A DNA stretch of 29,659 bases from Promethearchaeota archaeon. GTDB lineage: Archaea > Asgardarchaeota > Lokiarchaeia > Sigynarchaeales > SOKP01. The position numbers and the translations under genes are program-made. This document shows, in pieces, positions 26,249 to 29,659 of this stretch. Position 1 is the stretch's first letter; each line of letters opens with the position of its first letter. The stretch is from assembly GCA_016839845.1 (NCBI GenBank), contig JAEOTL010000156.1, positions 1 through 29,659 of the forward strand, read 5' to 3'. The notes under the pieces are model-generated. The model had not been told where the DNA came from and searched no databases. It saw only the letters and a program-made list of their open reading frames with translations.

Positions 26249-27751
26249 ATGACAGAAAATAATACCGAAAAGCCTGAGACCCAGTATGACTATTCTTTCG
26301 AGTACATCCAAAAGAAGCTAGAGGGAAAAAAGGATTCGTTCGGCATGCTCATGAAAGAGATAGTTCGCACGGGTATTTGTACTGAATGCGGAACTTGCGC
26401 TGCTGTGTGTCCAGTTTTGGAATGGGACGCAGTTACAGGTCAACCAAAACTTATAGGAAAATGTACTGGTTGTGGAATTTGTTATAATCAATGTCCTCGA
26501 ACAATAACTGATCCATATATCTTAATGGGAGAATTTCGAACCGGTTATGTTGCGAACACTAATATTCCAGAAGTAATTGGGGGTCAAGATGGGGGAACTG
26601 TTACTAGTTTACTTTGCTATTTATTTGATGAACATCTAATTGATGCTGCAGTTGTTACAATGAAAGATCCTAGCCAACCCTGGCACCCAGTAGCCCAAAT
26701 AATTACCAGTAAGGATGATGCAATTAAATCTTCTGGTTCAATATATAGTCATTCACAAACAGTTGAAGCCCTTATGGATGCAATTCGTCAAGATTTCAGA
26801 TCTATTGCTTTCGTCGGAACCCCATGTAATATTGATGCAGTAGCAAAAATGTTCGACAGCCCAACTGGAATGCTTAAGTATTTCATGCGTGCTCACGTTC
26901 TTAAAATAGGATTGTTTTGTATGGACTCATTTGCTCCCGAAGCAATTTATCCCTTCTTTGAAAAGGAAGGAATAGATTTAGCTCAAGTGCAAAAAATGGA
27001 TATTAATAAAGGAAAATTTCATTTATATTATGATCCGAAAGGAGAACCCGTGAAATCTTATACTATTAAACAATTAGACAAGTTTAAATCTTCCAGTTGT
27101 AATTTCTGTACAGATCTAACAGCTGAAAATGCAGATATCTCTGTTGGGTCTGTAGGAAGTGGAGCAAACAAAAATACTGTATTTGCCAGAACCGGTATCG
27201 GGGCTGAAATAATTGAAGACGCCGCAGAAAAAGGATATCTAAAAATTGAACCATTTAATGCTATAAATTTGAATGCTGTGTTATTCTTAGCTAAACTAAA
27301 AAAAGTTGCTCAATATAATATTCAAAAGAGGAAAGTATTCATCGTAAGGGATTCAGAGGAAAAAGAAGAGGCAAGAATAAAAACTGGACCCGAAATAAAA
27401 ATAGATTCTACAACACCCCCCTTGGGTGCAAGAAAATTTCTGAGTGTTGCAAAGAAATTAAATGAGGCTGAAAGAGTGTTAAATCTTTCTCTGACGAATA
27501 CTATAGGCTATGTTTTGGAAGATGTGAAAATTCGGATAGTGATCGTAGAAGAATTGTTTGAAAAACGACCATGGATTACTACTATTAAAGAATTATTCCC
27601 CTTTGAAACAGTCGAAATTGGATATCCTATGGAGGTACCCGAAGGTGAACCTATCACAGCAAATGTATTAGTTGAAGCGTCAAATGAAACATCTGGCAAG
27701 ATTTTTTCAAGAACATTTAAACTCGCACCTAAGGAAGAAAAATCTAGTTAA
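26249..27751 (+). CDS. frhB: FrhB-like flavoprotein with extra C-terminal domain
   Basis: This 500-residue protein has an FrhB core: two ferredoxin motifs (CTECGTCAAVCP and CTGCGICYNQCP), GGQDGGTVTSLLC, VGTPCNID, LFCMDSFAP and CNFCTDLTAENADISVGS. After about residue 365 comes an additional 135-residue part. Its last 90 residues (NLSLTNTIGYVLEDVKIRI... to SRTFKL) look like a beta-sandwich, while the linker contains KKLNEAERVLN helices. The core suggests F420-linked electron transfer; the extra domain may dock to a partner. GGAG lies 8 bases before the ATG. Unlike the other two frhB-like genes it is outside the Hdr array, next to a HEAT-repeat gene and a Rag-like GTPase. Confidence 0.85.
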   Translation: MTENNTEKPETQYDYSFEYIQKKLEGKKDSFGMLMKEIVRTGICTECGTCAAVCPVLEWDAVTGQPKLIGKCTGCGICYNQCPRTITDPYILMGEFRTGYVANTNIPEVIGGQDGGTVTSLLCYLFDEHLIDAAVVTMKDPSQPWHPVAQIITSKDDAIKSSGSIYSHSQTVEALMDAIRQDFRSIAFVGTPCNIDAVAKMFDSPTGMLKYFMRAHVLKIGLFCMDSFAPEAIYPFFEKEGIDLAQVQKMDINKGKFHLYYDPKGEPVKSYTIKQLDKFKSSSCNFCTDLTAENADISVGSVGSGANKNTVFARTGIGAEIIEDAAEKGYLKIEPFNAINLNAVLFLAKLKKVAQYNIQKRKVFIVRDSEEKEEARIKTGPEIKIDSTTPPLGARKFLSVAKKLNEAERVLNLSLTNTIGYVLEDVKIRIVIVEELFEKRPWITTIKELFPFETVEIGYPMEVPEGEPITANVLVEASNETSGKIFSRTFKLAPKEEKSS

Positions 27752-27828
27752 ATTTTTATTAAAAAAGTTAAATGAAATGAATTATTATATAAAAATATAA
27801 AAAATGAAAAGTAAAAAGGTGAATTGAT

Positions 27829-28737
27829 ATTAAGATTGCTCTGATTGGGCTTTCTGGATGCGGAAAGACAAGTGTATATTCTGTAGCTTTTGCTGCTAAA
27901 AGTGCTGAAGACACCAAAGGATTAGCACCCACAATTCTCTATGAAACTCGAAGACACCCATTTCTCGGTCTTCAAGTTGGGATTTTTGATTTTGGTGGAC
28001 AGGAAGAATTCCGTAGGGAATACCTTGAAAAACCTGAGATCTTCAGAGGTACTGATATTCTCATCCCTATAGTTGACTTGCATGACCCAAACACATTTCA
28101 AGAAGCTAAGGAATATTTCACAAGCTTACTAGATCTGTATCGAAAGAATAATGAGAAACCGAAGATTTTCCTATTCTTGCATAAATATGATACTGAAAAT
28201 TATCAGAAGGAACTCTTGGATACTAACGTAAAAAACGCAAAAGATATCTTTTTAGACATGTTTAAAGACTATAATTTTAATTTTATGCTAACAAGTATTT
28301 ATGAACAAGACAAGTTAGCAAAAGTATTTAGAGATGTTCTAATTTCTCAATATGCCGAATTAAAAGATCATGTAGAAAAAGCAGAGAAACAACTAGATGA
28401 TATTAAAGCCAAGGTCATAATCGCAGACATTTCGGGTAATGTAATAGTACATAATGTACAAGGGGTTAGCAGTGGCTTAACTTTGAGGGGAGATTTAAGA
28501 GAGTTTATTAATGCATGTAATACGGTAAGAGAAAACATATTTATGTCAGATTCCGCGAAGTTTGGAGGCCGTGATGCTGATGGAAAAGAAATTGAACTTC
28601 ATATCTTTAAATACATTATCTCTGTGCTCGTAATGAAATCTGGAGATCTAGATCGGGATTCGCAGGATAAATTGAATACACTACTAAATGATATGCAATT
28701 ATTTGCAGACCTAATTATTTCGGCTCATGCCGATTAA
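27829..28737 (+). CDS. Rag/Gtr1-like small GTPase with C-terminal roadblock-like domain
   Basis: This protein of about 302 residues has a P-loop GLSGCGKT (7-14), a G3 motif FDFGGQEEF (53-61) and HKYD (118-121) in place of NKxD, as in Rag/Gtr1 GTPases. Residues about 190-302 (VIIADISGNVIVHNV onward) fit the C-terminal roadblock-like domain of Rag proteins. Such GTPases are abundant in Asgard archaea and are relatives of eukaryotic nutrient-sensing Rags. No ATG, GTG or TTG lies in frame before the P-loop. The frame opens after a TGA at 27820, and ATT at 27829, 6 bases after AAGGTGA, is the best start. Annotation from the first conventional start (TTG, 28078) would lose the whole nucleotide-binding site. 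A TATA-like TTATATAAAAA lies at 27785-27795. Confidence 0.82.
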   Translation: MKIALIGLSGCGKTSVYSVAFAAKSAEDTKGLAPTILYETRRHPFLGLQVGIFDFGGQEEFRREYLEKPEIFRGTDILIPIVDLHDPNTFQEAKEYFTSLLDLYRKNNEKPKIFLFLHKYDTENYQKELLDTNVKNAKDIFLDMFKDYNFNFMLTSIYEQDKLAKVFRDVLISQYAELKDHVEKAEKQLDDIKAKVIIADISGNVIVHNVQGVSSGLTLRGDLREFINACNTVRENIFMSDSAKFGGRDADGKEIELHIFKYIISVLVMKSGDLDRDSQDKLNTLLNDMQLFADLIISAHAD

Positions 28738-28830
28738 GATAATTCAAATAACTAAAACTATTTTTTACTTATTCTTTATTTTTTATCAAATTATACTGGA
28801 TATTATTAACATCAAGGATTTTGAGTCAAT

Positions 28831-29418
28831 ATGGTAAACCGTTGCAAATGGGCCGATTACAATGAGCCTATGAGAAAATATCATGATGAAGAATGGGGTA
28901 CCCCTGTTCATGACGATCAGATTCATTTTGAATTTTTGGTATTAGAAGGTGCTCAAGCGGGATTAAGTTGGAATACGATATTACAAAAACGTGAGAACTT
29001 TCGCAAAGCTTTCGATGATTTTGATTACGAAAAAATCACAAAATATGATGAAGAAAAAATTGAGAAGTTACTTAATAATCCGGGCATAATAAGAAATAGG
29101 CTTAAGATTAACTCGGTTATCTCGAATGCAATTGCATTTTTAGAGATACAAGAGCAATTTGGAACTTTTGATAAGTATCTCTGGGATTTTGTTGACCATA
29201 TTCCTCTTGATAATAAATTCAAAACACTAGAAGATTTACCAGCAAAAACTAAAACATCAGAGTTAATAAGCAAGGATCTCAAAAAGCGTGGTTTCAAATT
29301 TGTCGGTCCTACTATAATCTATAGTTTTATGCAGGCTGTAGGAATAGTAAATGATCATACTACCGATTGTTTTAGATACAATGAGATTAAAAAATTAGCT
29401 AGTTCTGAAAAACAATAA
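28831..29418 (+). CDS. tag: DNA-3-methyladenine glycosylase I
   Basis: This 195-residue protein matches Tag, which removes 3-methyladenine from alkylated DNA to start base excision repair. The family signature is clear: RCKWAD at the start, KYHDEEWGTP, FLVLEGAQAGLSW with the conserved Glu39 and Trp47, and FKFVGPTIIYSFMQAVGIVNDH. The zinc-binding set Cys5, His18, His176 and Cys180 is complete. The length is normal for the family. It stands 93 bases after the GTPase gene on the same strand and probably has its own promoter. It is often spread by horizontal transfer, but nothing in base use here stands out. Confidence 0.95.
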   Translation: MVNRCKWADYNEPMRKYHDEEWGTPVHDDQIHFEFLVLEGAQAGLSWNTILQKRENFRKAFDDFDYEKITKYDEEKIEKLLNNPGIIRNRLKINSVISNAIAFLEIQEQFGTFDKYLWDFVDHIPLDNKFKTLEDLPAKTKTSELISKDLKKRGFKFVGPTIIYSFMQAVGIVNDHTTDCFRYNEIKKLASSEKQ

Positions 29419-29579
29419 GATACCAAAATGTATAGACGAAGGGAAGTGTACAAAAAGTTAACAAGTATGATAGAAAAGTCAAATAGTAAAAGTATTTATC
29501 TAAATCGTCAAATCTTAACAAATAAGAATAAAAAGTTTTTATTAAAATCTATCTTTTTATAAAATTAATATAAAATATT

Positions 29580-29659
29580 TCAACTTATCTTCGTAATCTT
29601 GGTTAATTTACAGTTATCTGACTTGAATGATGGCTCAGTTCTTATTGGAGACAAATTAA
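29580..29659 (-). CDS. Possible C-terminal end of a minus-strand gene
   Basis: From the right edge a minus-strand frame of 26 codons runs to a TGA at 29580-29582, reading NLSPIRTEPSFKSDNCKLTK and six more residues. The composition is protein-like, but the stretch is too short to identify. The rest of 29419-29579 is AT-rich with no visible gene. Confidence 0.2.
   Translation of the reverse strand, partial: NLSPIRTEPSFKSDNCKLTKITKIS

Noticed and set aside
1..29659. CRISPR arrays, insertion sequences, tRNA or rRNA genes
   Set aside because: No regularly spaced repeats, transposase motifs, terminal inverted repeats or recognisable RNA-gene folds were seen.

Overview
The window most likely comes from an Asgard archaeon of the Lokiarchaeota type. 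The DNA is AT-rich, with archaeal TATA-like promoters and short leaders. It encodes heterodisulfide reductase (Hdr), MvhD and F420-dehydrogenase-type proteins plus a Rag/Gtr1-like small GTPase with a C-terminal roadblock-like domain. Two adjacent genes are interrupted only by UGA codons at conserved cysteine positions and are followed by a hairpin resembling a eukaryotic SECIS element. Published work describes eukaryote-like SECIS elements in Lokiarchaeota. The lineage call is an inference from these traits.

Left and centre (1-20638, almost all minus strand) form one large redox island. In order of transcription it holds: a selenoprotein hdrA (18695-20638, six in-frame UGA) and a selenoprotein mvhD (18227-18691, two in-frame UGA), ending in a SECIS-like hairpin (18176-18241). 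Next come two FrhB-like F420-binding flavoproteins (16630-18126 and 15491-16609), an HdrC-HdrB fusion (14209-15486), hdrA (11156-14212), mvhD with a winged-helix-like tail (10382-11152), a third hdrA (7338-10379) and an mvhD (6872-7309). After a convergent C45-family hydrolase (5817-6875, plus strand), a second hdrD-hdrA-mvhD module follows (762-5592), then the start of a fifth hdrA cut by the window edge (1-281). The three complete Cys-type HdrAs are double-length (1013-1031 aa, two FAD modules). The Sec-type HdrA is the short 647 aa form.

Together these genes look like parts of a flavin-based electron-bifurcating or confurcating Hdr complex. HdrB/C-type noncubane-cluster subunits would handle a disulfide-like substrate, HdrA would split electrons, MvhD would be the electron-entry adaptor, and FrhB-like proteins would link to F420. 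No hydrogenase or formate dehydrogenase catalytic subunit is in the window, so the partner enzyme is unknown.

Right part (20968-29659): an NAD-dependent epimerase (minus) with tandem 20-bp repeats upstream, a PadR regulator, a DUF998-like membrane protein and a small secreted, membrane-anchored protein (all minus). These are followed on the plus strand by a HEAT-repeat protein, a third FrhB-like protein with an extra C-terminal domain, the Rag-like GTPase (which seems to start at a non-canonical ATT codon), and DNA-3-methyladenine glycosylase I.

The most notable content is the dicistronic eight-selenocysteine hdrA-mvhD unit, whose SECIS-like core overlaps the last codons of mvhD, lying beside all-cysteine paralogues of the same proteins.
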